64,000 bases of DNA from Tangfeifania diversioriginum (GCA_945873105.1 CAMCBW010000006.1:62001-126000); one strand, 5' to 3'. Positions 37,842-48,727 are shown, counted from the first letter of the stretch. The notes: a model not told the origin generated them from the letters alone. Numbers and translations are program-made.

Positions 37842-38591
37842 GTGAAGCGATCTTATCTTTTTCTTTCGGCATTAATTTTATTGCTAAACTCTCACACGAT
37901 TGTTTTAGCCCAGGAGAGGAATGGAGCAAACTTCATTCAGGATGACATTGAGAAGCTCCTCCCGCCATTGCAAGCCTTGATTGACTCAGCCATTGCCAAG
38001 AATCCAACCCTGAAATCGAGGGAGATGGAGGTGAAAATTCTGGAACACAAACTCAGATCCGAACGGGTAAAATGGTCTGAAAATGTTGGATTTCAAACTG
38101 ATGTACGTTATGGCACTTTCAACAATTTCTCCACCAATACAGCAGAGGGACAGACACCTAACTTGTTGGCCACCCAAACCAGTCAAATGAATTATGGGGT
38201 GGGTGCCTACATCAAGATGCCCCTGTTTGATTTTTTGGACTACAAGCATATGATCGGTGCGGCAAAGGCAGAGGTAGACAAGGCTCTTCATTTGACGGAA
38301 GAGCAGCGGGATGTGATCAGGCAGGTTGTCATTAGGCAATACCAGGAGGTGGTTTTGAAACAACGCCTGCTGAGAATAAGTTCAAAATTTGTAGAGACCA
38401 CCAGAATTAATACTGCGATGGCAGAAAAGGAGTTTCAGAGTGGCATGATCAAAGTAAGTGAATTGGCCAGTGTAACAGACAACCATTCCAATGCGGAGGC
38501 AGAATATGAAACAGCAAAAACTGAATTTATGACTGCCTATATGATTCTTGAAGAGATTACAAAGACCAGATTAAATCTGACCGGTAAATAG
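37842..38591 (+). CDS. Half-length TolC/outer-membrane efflux family protein
   Basis: 249 residues from the GTG at 37842, which gives a signal peptide (RSYLFLSALILLLNSHTIVLAQ). The only other start is a TTG at 37761 overlapping the transferase gene. The mature part resembles a single TolC repeat: LQALIDSAIAKNPTLKSREMEVKIL helix, a strand region with MNYGVGAYIKMPLF, and a long helix EEQRDVIRQVVIRQYQEVVL with a final helical hairpin. TolC proteins usually have two such repeats (about 430-480 residues), so this is half size. No Wza-type export porin is seen in the locus, so it may serve the outer-membrane or periplasmic part of export. That is inference. Confidence 0.78.
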   Translation: MKRSYLFLSALILLLNSHTIVLAQERNGANFIQDDIEKLLPPLQALIDSAIAKNPTLKSREMEVKILEHKLRSERVKWSENVGFQTDVRYGTFNNFSTNTAEGQTPNLLATQTSQMNYGVGAYIKMPLFDFLDYKHMIGAAKAEVDKALHLTEEQRDVIRQVVIRQYQEVVLKQRLLRISSKFVETTRINTAMAEKEFQSGMIKVSELASVTDNHSNAEAEYETAKTEFMTAYMILEEITKTRLNLTGK

Positions 38592-38600
38592 TGTAAGCTT

Positions 38601-41120
38601 ATGGAGCTAATTGATTTGATCAGAATATTGCGTAAACATATAGTTTTGTTGGTGATTACACCGGTATTACTAGGCGGTTTGGTAACCTATCTCACGCGAA
38701 ACCCTTCCTACCGATATGAATCTACCACAACGCTTTATACAGGTATCGCCTCCGGTTCAAGTGTAGAGATGGATAAATCCTTCAACTATTTTGCCTTGAA
38801 TATCGCTTTTGACAACCTGATCAGTATCATTAAATCGCGTGAGACCCAACAGGAGATTGGCATCAGGTTATTGACCCAGCATTTGATGCTTTCCAAGTCT
38901 GACCCGAGGTTCATTTCTAGCAGTTCATTTGAAAAACTAAAGGGACTAATACCAGATTATGTCAGGACAGCAGTGGTAAAATCCTCTTCCACTCCGCTTC
39001 AAGCGTCATCTGCCACTGTGAACTCACAGGATTCACTTGCCTTGAGCAATCCGGCAGACAGTGCGGCCACCTTCTCCTTCTCCGCCTTGAATGGATCTAC
39101 TGAGGATACCAAGTCACTTTTGCCGGCAAACATTGACCCGCAATTGTTTGAGCAAAATGTGGAGAAACTGACTCAACTCTACAACAGCAGTGACACCAAT
39201 TCGGTATACAGGCTACTAAATTTCATAGATCCGCATTATTCCATTGATGCCATCTCCAGTATCTATGTCCAACGGATTAGCAGCAGTGATTTAATCCTGC
39301 TCAAATATGAGTCTGACGATCCTGGTATTTGTCAGCAAACCCTGTTGTTGTTCGCCGAGGTCTGTGTTAAGAATTACAAAAAGATCAAGGAGAACCGTTC
39401 CGATGCAGTGGTCAAATATTTTGAATTTCAGTTGAAAAAGGCTGAGAATAAACTAAAAAAAGGAGAAGATCAACTGTTGAAATTCAACAAGGATAACAAT
39501 ATCATCAACTATTACGAACAGAGCAAGGCAGTTGCAGGGGTAAAGGAGGAGCTGGATGTCGACTACAACAACATGAATATCAAACTTGCCGGGCTTTATG
39601 CTGTGATCACAAGATTGGAAGAGAAACTAGGTAACCAGCAATTGGTCCAGCTAAAAAGTACAAAAATTGTTGAATTGAGGAATCAGTTGAGCGAACTCGA
39701 TTTTAGAATCGTCTCCCTCGAAACCATGGGTATCATCGATTCGCTTTCAATCCAAAAATTGGCAAATCTGAAAATAGGCTATGAAAAATTGAAGGATGAT
39801 CTCAAAAAGGCTGTAGGTGAATTAAATGCCTATACCAGTTCATCCAATGGCGTGCCAGTCAGTACCATCCTGACCGATTGGATCAGCAATGTGATCGAGG
39901 CAGAAAACACCAAGGCAGGCATGAGTGTACTGAAGGACAGGATCCAGGAGTTCCAGAAGCAATATGCTATTTTTGCACCTGCCGGAGCCAACTTGAAAAA
40001 AATTGAAAGAGAGATTTCTGTCTCCGAACAGGAATATCTGGAGATACTGCATGGCTTAAACCTGGCCAAATTGAAATTGCAGGACAATGAGTTGTCGTCG
40101 AACATTAAGACGGTTGATCAACCATTTTATCCGTTGACTCCTATCCCAACCAAGCGAAAAATCATGATCCTGGCAGCAGCGATGTTAGGGTTAATGATCG
40201 TTCTTACGACGATATTCGTGATGGAATACTTTGATAAAACCCTTAAAAATCCGGGCAAGACAGCAAAAATTTTGAACCTCTCCTCCCTTTCGGTGTTTCC
40301 CAGAGTCTTATTGGCTACTGACAATATCAATTTTCGCTACATTATCAACAGGATGTTGGAGGTTGCCATTCAAAATATAAGGTTGAAGCTTGAGCATCAA
40401 AAAAGCGACAGAACGACCAAAACACTCCTGTTCTTCAGCACCTTGAAAGGTGAAGGCAAATCGGTAGTAGCTGGTAATATTGCAAGAATGCTAAAGGAAC
40501 AGGGTGAAAAAATACTTCTGCTGGATTGTTTGCAGGAATCAACAGACAGCGTCGGTATTTCGCAATTGAACAAAGATGAAACCGGTGAAACAGTTGCCCT
40601 TGTTCCTTCTGCAAAAAAGAAGCAATCTTTTTCTGTGTTGAACTGGTTGTTGGGATACCCCGATAACAGGGTAGATACAGATAGTTTCTTTCTAAAGAAT
40701 CCGGCAAATTATCTTGACAAAGAGGAGTATTCCTGCTACCATCTGGACAAAGATTTTTATGCAGCCAGGGACTACCGGGCTATTGTGGAGCACAACAAAT
40801 TGCATCTTGCTGAAAACCCTAGTTTTGTCCTGATTGTATTGCCATCCATTTTGTATTATCCCTACCCGCCAAGCCTCATTGCCAATGCGGATCTGTCGAC
40901 GCTGATCTGCCGATCCAACAGGGTTTGGTCTGCTGCTGATCAGGGGGCACTGGAAGTATTTTCAGCCAGTTCGCCTCATGAGATCAATTTCCTGCTGAAT
41001 GGCGTTGATATTGCTGTGGTTGAAACTGTTTTAGGAGATCTTCCTAAAAAGAGAAGCCGGTTTCGCCGAATGGCCAAGAATTTATTCCGACTCCAGTTTT
41101 ATTCCAGAAATCAATTTTAA
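38601..41120 (+). CDS. Wzz/BY-kinase-like polysaccharide co-polymerase with incomplete ATPase
   Basis: 839 residues. The first membrane helix (about 13-30, HIVLLVITPVLLGGLVTYL) and the second (about 528-546, KIMILAAAMLGLMIVLTTIFV) bracket a large periplasmic coiled-coil region, as in Wzz/PCP2a proteins. The cytoplasmic part resembles a bacterial tyrosine kinase: Walker A STLKGEGKSVVAGNIA and Walker A' ILLLDC. But where Walker B should read IDTPP it reads VLIVLPSI, without the Asp, and there is no C-terminal tyrosine cluster. It may bind ATP yet probably lacks kinase activity. It should control chain length and export of the polymer with the Wzy-type polymerase downstream. It starts 9 bases after the TolC-like gene. 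Confidence 0.88.
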   Translation: MELIDLIRILRKHIVLLVITPVLLGGLVTYLTRNPSYRYESTTTLYTGIASGSSVEMDKSFNYFALNIAFDNLISIIKSRETQQEIGIRLLTQHLMLSKSDPRFISSSSFEKLKGLIPDYVRTAVVKSSSTPLQASSATVNSQDSLALSNPADSAATFSFSALNGSTEDTKSLLPANIDPQLFEQNVEKLTQLYNSSDTNSVYRLLNFIDPHYSIDAISSIYVQRISSSDLILLKYESDDPGICQQTLLLFAEVCVKNYKKIKENRSDAVVKYFEFQLKKAENKLKKGEDQLLKFNKDNNIINYYEQSKAVAGVKEELDVDYNNMNIKLAGLYAVITRLEEKLGNQQLVQLKSTKIVELRNQLSELDFRIVSLETMGIIDSLSIQKLANLKIGYEKLKDDLKKAVGELNAYTSSSNGVPVSTILTDWISNVIEAENTKAGMSVLKDRIQEFQKQYAIFAPAGANLKKIEREISVSEQEYLEILHGLNLAKLKLQDNELSSNIKTVDQPFYPLTPIPTKRKIMILAAAMLGLMIVLTTIFVMEYFDKTLKNPGKTAKILNLSSLSVFPRVLLATDNINFRYIINRMLEVAIQNIRLKLEHQKSDRTTKTLLFFSTLKGEGKSVVAGNIARMLKEQGEKILLLDCLQESTDSVGISQLNKDETGETVALVPSAKKKQSFSVLNWLLGYPDNRVDTDSFFLKNPANYLDKEEYSCYHLDKDFYAARDYRAIVEHNKLHLAENPSFVLIVLPSILYYPYPPSLIANADLSTLICRSNRVWSAADQGALEVFSASSPHEINFLLNGVDIAVVETVLGDLPKKRSRFRRMAKNLFRLQFYSRNQF

Positions 41121-41281
41121 AACCTATATCGCAACAATTTCAAGGCTACCATGCCAGACAAAAAGTGATAACAGCAAAGTTGAAATGGATGCAAGCATCT
41201 AAAAATAGCAAGTGACCACCAAAATTGTCCTTCCGTTCTTTGACAATGAATCAACCAACGGGCTAATATTCAATATCTTTT

Positions 41282-44200
41282 ATGAGTACACGCAATAAAA
41301 TAGTTTTGCTTTATCTGCTAACGATCTTCATCATGGTAGGTGCCATGTTTTACTTCAGTTATTCTCAGGATCGTCAAAATAAACTGATTATCAACTCAGC
41401 TGCAGAGCAACAGATCGACTTAATCAATGCAGCTATAAAAGTACAATCCAGTCAGTTGGACGATATCGTCCATGACTATACATTCTGGGATGATTTGGTT
41501 GAAAAGCTCCAGAAGCCAGATATGGCTTGGGCTTTGGACAATATAGGAAGTGCTATCCAATCCTTCAAATTGTATTCAATCCGCATATATAGCCCAGATG
41601 GCCAATGCATCTATCAATTTGGCGAGACCTCAAAAGATGTCATGGCTGGTGAGCCCAACCGCGAAATAATTCTTGAAATAACCCGTCAAAATAAAGTGGT
41701 TCATTTTTTTAAAGAGAATTACGGTAATGTTTTGGAAGTATCAGGGGGTACCATCCACCCTACAAGAGATTCTTTGAGAACTCAACCTGCAGCAGGGTTT
41801 TTCTTCCTGAGCCGGAATTGGAACCGAAATTTTTTAGACCATCTTGAAATTAATACAGCCAGTAGGATCTACCTGGGTGATAATCCAAATACTGAAGGGC
41901 AATTAATTGAAAATGATACTCTTACAATATCAAGATCGTTACTTGGGTATGACAATAAAATCATCAAGAATCTTGTTGTCAAAAAACCAAACAATGTTCT
42001 GGTAAACTTTCACCAGGTTAGCACCTTTGTCTTCTATTTATTTGGAATATTGCTACTGTTCCTGCTTCTGATATTCTATCTTATTTTGTTCTTATGGATC
42101 AGGCGACCCCTCAATATAATTTCAGAAAGTTTGAGGCATGGCACTACCACCGAACTTAAATCCCTGGAAAATAGCAAAAATGAATTTAGTCAGATCGCCA
42201 GGCTAATTTCGGTCTTCCACCAGCAAAAGATTGAGCTGAAAAGAGAGAACATTAATATTTCCAGAATTCAGGGAGAGTTGGTCAAACAGAGCAACATGCT
42301 TCGTGGGATGGCTGAGGCAACCAACCACCTGCTTACGAATGAAAATTTTGAACAGGCTATTCTTAAAGCATTGGAGACTGTTTGTTCTTTGGCAGGGGTC
42401 AAACGGATATTCATCTATAAAATCATTCAGGAGTCTGTCACCTCACAAATCAGCGCAAAAAATGTGGCTGATTACAACGTCTTATCAGAAGAAGAGGGCG
42501 TTGATAATGAGGTAAAAGAGAGATTTTTCACTCACCAGTTAAAAAAATTTCACCATCATCTTACAGAGGGTAAAACGATTAAAGGACTAACCGATGAATA
42601 TCAGAAAATCTATCCTGAAATATTTGGCAAAAGACCTGTCACATCTTTTATGATCGTACCTATAAGTGAAAAAGAGAAAAATAATCTTTGGGGTTTCGTG
42701 GGATTTGCAGACAATTTAAACAATCATGTTTGGTCTACGGAAGAAGAGACCATCCTAAGCATGCTTGCCGACAACATTGGTGGGGCAGTAAGAAGACAAA
42801 TTGCCAAAGAGGAGTTGGAGGCAGCCCTGGTGTTGGCAAAAAATGCAGATCGGGCCAAATCAGAATTTCTGGCCTCCATGTCGCATGAAATACGAACACC
42901 TATGAATGGGGTGATTGGCATGACCAGTTTGTTGCAACATACGGATCTCACTCCAATACAAAGAGATTACATCAATATTATCGAAAATTCAGGCGAAAGT
43001 CTGATGAGTATCATCAATGAAATACTGGATTTTTCCAAAATTGAATCGGGGAAAATTGAACTGGAAGAGACCTCCTTTGATTTGAGACGCTGCATTGAGG
43101 ATGTGCTTGACCTGGTGGCACCGAGGGCAGTCGAAAGGCACCTTGACATCATCTATTTCATAGACCCGGCAGTTAAACAGTTCATTTTTGGAGATGGCTT
43201 CAGGTTGCGCCAGATCATTGTCAACCTGGTTAGCAATGCCATCAAGTTTACCGAGCGCGGGGATGTCTTTATCAAAGTATCCATTGCTTCCCTGCAAGGG
43301 GACAAAGTGGTACTTGAATTTTCGGTCAAAGATACCGGTATTGGAATTCCAGCCGATAAAATTGACCTGCTGTTCACGCCTTTCACCCAAGTTGACTCCT
43401 CCACCACCCGCAAATATGGTGGAACCGGACTCGGACTGGCCATTACGAGCAGCCTGGCAAAACTGATGGCTGGCAATATTTGGGTGAACAGTGAGGAGGG
43501 CAAAGGCTCAGAATTTTGCTTTACGATCCAAACCCACTTTTCAACACCTACCGAAGATTCGGATAATGTCAACAGGGTGTTGGTACCGGAGCCAGGCAAG
43601 TCCGTTCTGATTGTCGATGACAACAAAACCAATCGTTTCGTCTTAACCTCTCAATGTGAATTTTGGGGGTTGAAGCCATCCGCTGTATCCTCCGGAAAAG
43701 AAGCTTTGGCCTTGCTTGAAACACAAACATTTGACATTGGAATTCTCGATATGCAAATGCCTGAAATGGATGGAGTGATGTTGGCGCGTGAGATCAGGAA
43801 AAACTGGACCAGGGAGCAATTCCCATTGATCATGCTAACCTCTGTCGGATTTAACAGGGAATCACCTGAACTAAAAAAACTGTTTGCCTTTTTTGTCAAC
43901 AAGCCAATCAAACATACGCAATTGGCCGAAATGATCATCAAGGCAATGGTGCCAGAACAAGGAAGAAACACCTCAAAAACTATCAACTTGGAAAAACTAA
44001 GCGAAGTTGCGATTATGTATCCTTTCAGAATTTTGATTGCCGAGGACAACATCATCAATCAAAAACTGATTGTCAATGTATTCAAATTGCTGGGATACAA
44101 AACGGATATAGCCGGCAATGGTCTAGAGGCACTGGAAGCACTTAAAAGAAAAGACTACGATTTGATCTTTATGGACATCCAGATGCCACAAATGAATGGG

Positions 44201-44419
44201 TATGAAGCAACCCGAATTATTGTGGAACACAGCAAAGTGGATCGACCGTTGATCATCGCCATGACGGCCAATGCCATGACCGGAGACAGGGAAAAATGCT
44301 TTGAAGCCGGCATGGATGATTACATTACCAAACCCATGAAAATTGAAGTTCTTGTCAAGGTCATCAAATTGTGGGGGGAGAAGAAATTCAACAACATTGA
44401 ACCAGAGAACCGTGATTAA
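41282..44419 (+). CDS. Membrane hybrid histidine kinase: CHASE4-GAF-HisKA-HATPase-REC-REC
   Basis: 1045 residues. Membrane helices at about 8-25 and 245-270 flank a periplasmic CHASE4-like sensor ([18 protein letters not shown], then ALDNI). A HAMP-like linker and a GAF domain (about 340-500) follow. HisKA has His535 ([16 protein letters not shown]), then HATPase_c ([29 protein letters not shown]). Two complete receivers follow, at about 776-890 ([11 protein letters not shown]) and 914-1035 ([13 protein letters not shown]). It is a paralogue of the next gene in the GAF-to-C-terminal part. Lying within the glycan locus, after the co-polymerase and before the flippase, it probably controls polymer production, perhaps via the response regulator at 36116. 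Confidence 0.93.
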   Translation: MSTRNKIVLLYLLTIFIMVGAMFYFSYSQDRQNKLIINSAAEQQIDLINAAIKVQSSQLDDIVHDYTFWDDLVEKLQKPDMAWALDNIGSAIQSFKLYSIRIYSPDGQCIYQFGETSKDVMAGEPNREIILEITRQNKVVHFFKENYGNVLEVSGGTIHPTRDSLRTQPAAGFFFLSRNWNRNFLDHLEINTASRIYLGDNPNTEGQLIENDTLTISRSLLGYDNKIIKNLVVKKPNNVLVNFHQVSTFVFYLFGILLLFLLLIFYLILFLWIRRPLNIISESLRHGTTTELKSLENSKNEFSQIARLISVFHQQKIELKRENINISRIQGELVKQSNMLRGMAEATNHLLTNENFEQAILKALETVCSLAGVKRIFIYKIIQESVTSQISAKNVADYNVLSEEEGVDNEVKERFFTHQLKKFHHHLTEGKTIKGLTDEYQKIYPEIFGKRPVTSFMIVPISEKEKNNLWGFVGFADNLNNHVWSTEEETILSMLADNIGGAVRRQIAKEELEAALVLAKNADRAKSEFLASMSHEIRTPMNGVIGMTSLLQHTDLTPIQRDYINIIENSGESLMSIINEILDFSKIESGKIELEETSFDLRRCIEDVLDLVAPRAVERHLDIIYFIDPAVKQFIFGDGFRLRQIIVNLVSNAIKFTERGDVFIKVSIASLQGDKVVLEFSVKDTGIGIPADKIDLLFTPFTQVDSSTTRKYGGTGLGLAITSSLAKLMAGNIWVNSEEGKGSEFCFTIQTHFSTPTEDSDNVNRVLVPEPGKSVLIVDDNKTNRFVLTSQCEFWGLKPSAVSSGKEALALLETQTFDIGILDMQMPEMDGVMLAREIRKNWTREQFPLIMLTSVGFNRESPELKKLFAFFVNKPIKHTQLAEMIIKAMVPEQGRNTSKTINLEKLSEVAIMYPFRILIAEDNIINQKLIVNVFKLLGYKTDIAGNGLEALEALKRKDYDLIFMDIQMPQMNGYEATRIIVEHSKVDRPLIIAMTANAMTGDREKCFEAGMDDYITKPMKIEVLVKVIKLWGEKKFNNIEPENRD

Positions 44420-44513
44420 TTTCGTAGTCCAACCACATGTCTGCCATCCAACCATGGCAATCGCAGACCGGCTGGCTGGTGTAAGTGCAAGTGTATTTTT
44501 CTTATAGACAGAG

Positions 44514-47500
44514 ATGGAAATTTCTTATATTCAAATTATCAAGAGACTGGACAAATTTGCTTCTGCATTTTCGTCCATAGCTGGTTTGGAAGAGATGGTA
44601 CAGTCCATTGAATTTGTGCTGGAAGAGACTTTTCATGCCGAAAACTCTACCCTCTATCTCTTCGATCCCGATGAACAGCGACTCAAATTGTTCTACGCAA
44701 AAGGGTTCACCCAGCAAGAGATTCAACAGGCAGAGGAGACCGCCATGGAACGACATCCTGGCATCGTATTCAGGACCAAAAAAATGATCTATATCTCGGA
44801 TACACTTTTGGATGTCAACCTATCCACCAAATCCAGTGCAAGGTCCTTTGAAGTCCGGTCCAGGCTCTACCTTCCGGTGATGAATGGCAACCAGGTGGTA
44901 GGTGCTTTTGGCATGGTGGATGCAGAACCCAATGCCTACAGCGAAGAGACGATTGATATCCTCTCGTTCATTTGCAACATGGTAGGTGCATTGTATGCAA
45001 ACATTCTCAACCAAAACCTGTTGAAGCGGGCAAACACGGAGATTCTGGACCTGTCCAAGCTACCGGCTGAAAGCCCGGATCCGATACTTCGGATGAGCAA
45101 CGAACGGATATTGTTGTATGCAAATCAGGCAAGTAACAGGTTACTGGAACATTACCACCTGAAAGTTGGGGATTATGTTTCACTGGACCTGCCAAATGGA
45201 AGTGCCTTGATGGCTGATATACTCCTCCATGAAAAATCCATTGAGATGGAGCTCAACTGTGGGGAATTTACCTATTCTTTTGTTTTAACCCCAGTCAGGG
45301 GAATGGGTTACATCAACCTTTACGGCAAGGATATCACCAAGCGAAAAGAGCTGGAGAATGAGTTGAGAAAAATGGCACTGATAGCCAAGGAGACCGGAAA
45401 TGCAGTCGTCATAACAGACAAGCTAGGAAGGATCGAGTGGGTCAATGAAGCTTTTGTGCAGATGACAGGATACCGGCAGGAAGAGATAGAGGGTCTGATC
45501 CCTGGCAGATTTCTGCAAGGAGCTGATACGGATCTTCATACAGTAGAGCTGTTGAAGGATGCCATTAAACATCACAAAGAGATAGAGGTGGATATTGTCA
45601 ACTATACAAAATCCAACCAACAGTACTGGGTGAACATACAGATTCAACCCGTATTCAATTCAGCCGGGCAGGTTGAAAATTTCATCTCCATTCAAAAAGA
45701 GATTACCAAGGAGAAAGAGATCGAGCAAGAGCTGATCAGTACGACGGCTTTTCAAAAAGCGATCCTCAACAGCGCCGATATAGCCATCATTTCGACGGAT
45801 CTGACGGGGACTATACAGTCCTTTAATCCGGCTGCCTGCAAGATGCTGGGGTATGAATCGAATGAAATTGTTGGAAGGCAAACCCCGATAATGTTTCACA
45901 TCGAATCAGAGGTCCGTTCAATTTTGCAAAACCAGCCTGAATTTAAGGCTTGTTATTTTGGCATTTGTGAAGACCGGCGTAATGTTGAAATGTATCAGGT
46001 ACATTCTGAAAAAAATGAATACACTTTTGTCCGAAAGAATGGAAGCAAATTTCCGGTTTCCCTGACCACCTCCACCTTGCGGAATGAAAATGGAGAAGTA
46101 TCCGGTTTCCTTGGAATGGCCGAAGATATTACCCAACGCAAGGATCAGTACGAAGCCTTGCAGCTGGCCAATCTAAAATTCAGGTCCCTGATCTCCAGCA
46201 TGCAGGCCGGAATCATGGTGGAAGATGAGCATAGAAAAGTAGTTTTGGTCAATCAATATTTTTGTGATCTCTTTTCCATTCCTGCAACACCAGAACAATT
46301 GATTGGTGCAGACTGTGTCAGTGCAGCAGAAGTTTCAAAGGAGCTTTTCAGGAATCCCGAATCCTTCATACAGGATATTGAAAGCACCCTGGCTATGGGA
46401 CAACCGGTTACCAGCTTCGAACTGCAGTTCAAAAATGGTACAACGGTTGAGCGCGACTTCATCCCCATTGAAGATGCAGAGCGTGTAAACCATGGAATTC
46501 TCTGGATCTACCGGGACATCACCCACCGCAAGAAAAACGAAAGGGACTTGCAGCGACAAAGCAAGATCCTGAGTGGAACGGCACAGGCAACCAATCACCT
46601 GCTGACGCTGACCGACCACAACGAGGCAATTCAAAAGGCACTCGAAACCATTGGCCTTGCCACCAACATCGACAGGGTATACATCTTCGAGAATGAGGTG
46701 GATGAGATTACCGGCAACTCCTTCTTCAGTCAAAGGTTTGAGTGGGTTGCAGAGGGGATTACTCCCCAGATTGACAATCCGGAGCTTCAGTACATGCCTT
46801 ACAGTACAAGCTTCCCCCGGTGGTACAACCTGTTGTCGGCGGGAAAAACAGTCTCCGGACTGACCAAAGATTTCCCCGATCTTGAACGCAAAATACTGGA
46901 AAGTGAAGACATCATCTCCATCATTGTGGCCCCCATATTTGTAAGGGAACAACTTTGGGGAATGGTTGGATTTGATGATTGTACAGTTGGAATCAACTGG
47001 TCGCTGAACGAAATTTCCATTCTGACGGCCCTTGCCGGAAGTATCGGCGGAAGTATCGCCCGGCGATTGATGGAGAAAGAGTTGATCACTGCCCGCCATT
47101 TAGCGGAGTATGCGACCAAAACCAAATCGGACTTTCTGGCTACCATGAGCCATGAGATCAGAACCCCCATGAACGGGGTCATAGGGATGACAAGTCTTTT
47201 GATGCAAACTCAATTGACGGCCGACCAGCGGGACTATGCCGAGACCATCAAGGTAAGCGGAGAATTGCTGCTCAGTGTCATCAACGATATTCTTGACTTC
47301 TCCAAGGTAGAATCGGGTAAACTGGTTTTGGAGGAGTATCAGTTCGACCTGCGTTTGGCGATTGAAGATGTCATCGATCTCATGGCAGTTTCAGCCCTTG
47401 AAAAAAACCTGGGATTGTATTTTCACATCGATCCTTCGATTCCGGAAAAGGTGACGGCCGATCTTACCCGTTTGCGCCAAATATTGGTGAATCTTACCGG

Positions 47501-48665
47501 TAATGCCATAAAATTCACCAAACAGGGAGAGATTGTCATCAGGGTGAAGCAGATAGAACAGAATGGATCTGAGGCTGTTCTTGAGTTCTCGGTCAAAGAT
47601 TCAGGCGTTGGTATCCCAAAAGAGAAGATTGACTTGCTGTTCAAACCTTTCAGCCAGGTAGACGCCTCAACGACGCGGAAATTTGGGGGAACCGGTCTGG
47701 GGTTGGCGATCTGCGCCAAATTTGTAGAACTGATGCATGGCGATATCTGGGTAAAAAGCGAGGAGAACCATGGATCCCAATTCTTCTTTACCATCAAAAC
47801 CCTTTACGAACCACATGAATCAAGCCAGGATAAATCAAACTCAGGAAAGGATTTGGTCAAGGGAAAACGGATACTGGTAGTAGATGCCAATCCCGTAAGC
47901 AGGTATATTTTGTGTTCCATTTTCGACAATATCCAGGTAAAGACCCATTGTACTGATTCAATCAGTGAGTCAGTCCTAATTTTGGAAAAATCTAAAGAAA
48001 TTGATCTTTTACTGCTTGAGTATGATTTTCCGGAGAAAATTGAAGAAGTATCAGAGATGGAGATCCTTAAATTGAAGAAATATGCAAATATTCCGGTGCT
48101 TCTGATTACCAATCCATCTTCTTCGTCACAATTGCCAATCATTCAGAACTATTTTCCGCACCGTATCAACAAACCTCTCAAACATTCACAATTGATTGCC
48201 TATGTCACGACCATCCTCACCGATCAGAAAAGCAACAAAATGCCTGTAATCAATCCACCCAAACAGTATCAGAAAATCAATGATTTGTTTCCATTGAATA
48301 TTTTGGTTGCTGAAGACAATGCGATCAATCAGAAATTAATTACCCTGTTGTTTCAGATGCTTGGTTATCAGATTCACATTGCAGCCAACGGTTACGAAGT
48401 ACTGGAGGCACTCAACCGGCTGAAAATTGACATCGTATTTATGGACATTCAAATGCCCGAAATGGATGGATTTGAAGCTACCCGGCAGATCATCGCCAAC
48501 TGGGGAAGCCAGCGACCATTGATCATCGCCATGACAGCCAATGCACTCCGAAGCGATGAGGAACAATGCCTTGCCGCAGGGATGGATGATTACATCAGTA
48601 AACCACTGACAATTAATCAGGTAAAAGAGGGCATTGAGAAATGGGCACTCTTGTGCAACAAATAA
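44514..48665 (+). CDS. Cytoplasmic hybrid histidine kinase with GAF, LOV-like PAS, HisKA and two receivers
   Basis: 1383 residues, no membrane helix. A GAF domain (about 15-165) is followed by PAS units, of which the one at about 285-405 is strongly LOV-like (GRFLQGADTD and NYTKSNQQYW) but has Gly331 where the photoactive Cys belongs. Two further PAS units lie at about 415-545 and 550-670, and another GAF at about 685-855. HisKA His880 ([13 protein letters not shown]) and HATPase_c are intact. Receiver 1 is degenerate: the acidic pair is reduced (VVDANP) and the acceptor is Glu1169 (LLLLEYDF). Receiver 2 is complete (IVFMDIQMPEMDG). From the second GAF on it parallels the previous kinase, so the two arose by duplication. 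Confidence 0.92.
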   Translation: MEISYIQIIKRLDKFASAFSSIAGLEEMVQSIEFVLEETFHAENSTLYLFDPDEQRLKLFYAKGFTQQEIQQAEETAMERHPGIVFRTKKMIYISDTLLDVNLSTKSSARSFEVRSRLYLPVMNGNQVVGAFGMVDAEPNAYSEETIDILSFICNMVGALYANILNQNLLKRANTEILDLSKLPAESPDPILRMSNERILLYANQASNRLLEHYHLKVGDYVSLDLPNGSALMADILLHEKSIEMELNCGEFTYSFVLTPVRGMGYINLYGKDITKRKELENELRKMALIAKETGNAVVITDKLGRIEWVNEAFVQMTGYRQEEIEGLIPGRFLQGADTDLHTVELLKDAIKHHKEIEVDIVNYTKSNQQYWVNIQIQPVFNSAGQVENFISIQKEITKEKEIEQELISTTAFQKAILNSADIAIISTDLTGTIQSFNPAACKMLGYESNEIVGRQTPIMFHIESEVRSILQNQPEFKACYFGICEDRRNVEMYQVHSEKNEYTFVRKNGSKFPVSLTTSTLRNENGEVSGFLGMAEDITQRKDQYEALQLANLKFRSLISSMQAGIMVEDEHRKVVLVNQYFCDLFSIPATPEQLIGADCVSAAEVSKELFRNPESFIQDIESTLAMGQPVTSFELQFKNGTTVERDFIPIEDAERVNHGILWIYRDITHRKKNERDLQRQSKILSGTAQATNHLLTLTDHNEAIQKALETIGLATNIDRVYIFENEVDEITGNSFFSQRFEWVAEGITPQIDNPELQYMPYSTSFPRWYNLLSAGKTVSGLTKDFPDLERKILESEDIISIIVAPIFVREQLWGMVGFDDCTVGINWSLNEISILTALAGSIGGSIARRLMEKELITARHLAEYATKTKSDFLATMSHEIRTPMNGVIGMTSLLMQTQLTADQRDYAETIKVSGELLLSVINDILDFSKVESGKLVLEEYQFDLRLAIEDVIDLMAVSALEKNLGLYFHIDPSIPEKVTADLTRLRQILVNLTGNAIKFTKQGEIVIRVKQIEQNGSEAVLEFSVKDSGVGIPKEKIDLLFKPFSQVDASTTRKFGGTGLGLAICAKFVELMHGDIWVKSEENHGSQFFFTIKTLYEPHESSQDKSNSGKDLVKGKRILVVDANPVSRYILCSIFDNIQVKTHCTDSISESVLILEKSKEIDLLLLEYDFPEKIEEVSEMEILKLKKYANIPVLLITNPSSSSQLPIIQNYFPHRINKPLKHSQLIAYVTTILTDQKSNKMPVINPPKQYQKINDLFPLNILVAEDNAINQKLITLLFQMLGYQIHIAANGYEVLEALNRLKIDIVFMDIQMPEMDGFEATRQIIANWGSQRPLIIAMTANALRSDEEQCLAAGMDDYISKPLTINQVKEGIEKWALLCNK

Positions 48666-48727
48666 AGATTGCTTTTGCAACAGCTTTAATGAATTTTTTA
48701 CCAGTAAAAGACCGCTAAAATTTATCC

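Noticed and set aside
41212-41298. 28-codon GTG frame before the CHASE4 kinase (TKIVLPFFDNESTNG...)
   Set aside because: Too short, overlaps the kinase start in another frame; might be a remnant but nothing supports expression.
46335-47099. 254-codon minus-strand frame over the second hybrid kinase
   Set aside because: Antisense shadow of a clearly conserved GAF/HisKA coding region.
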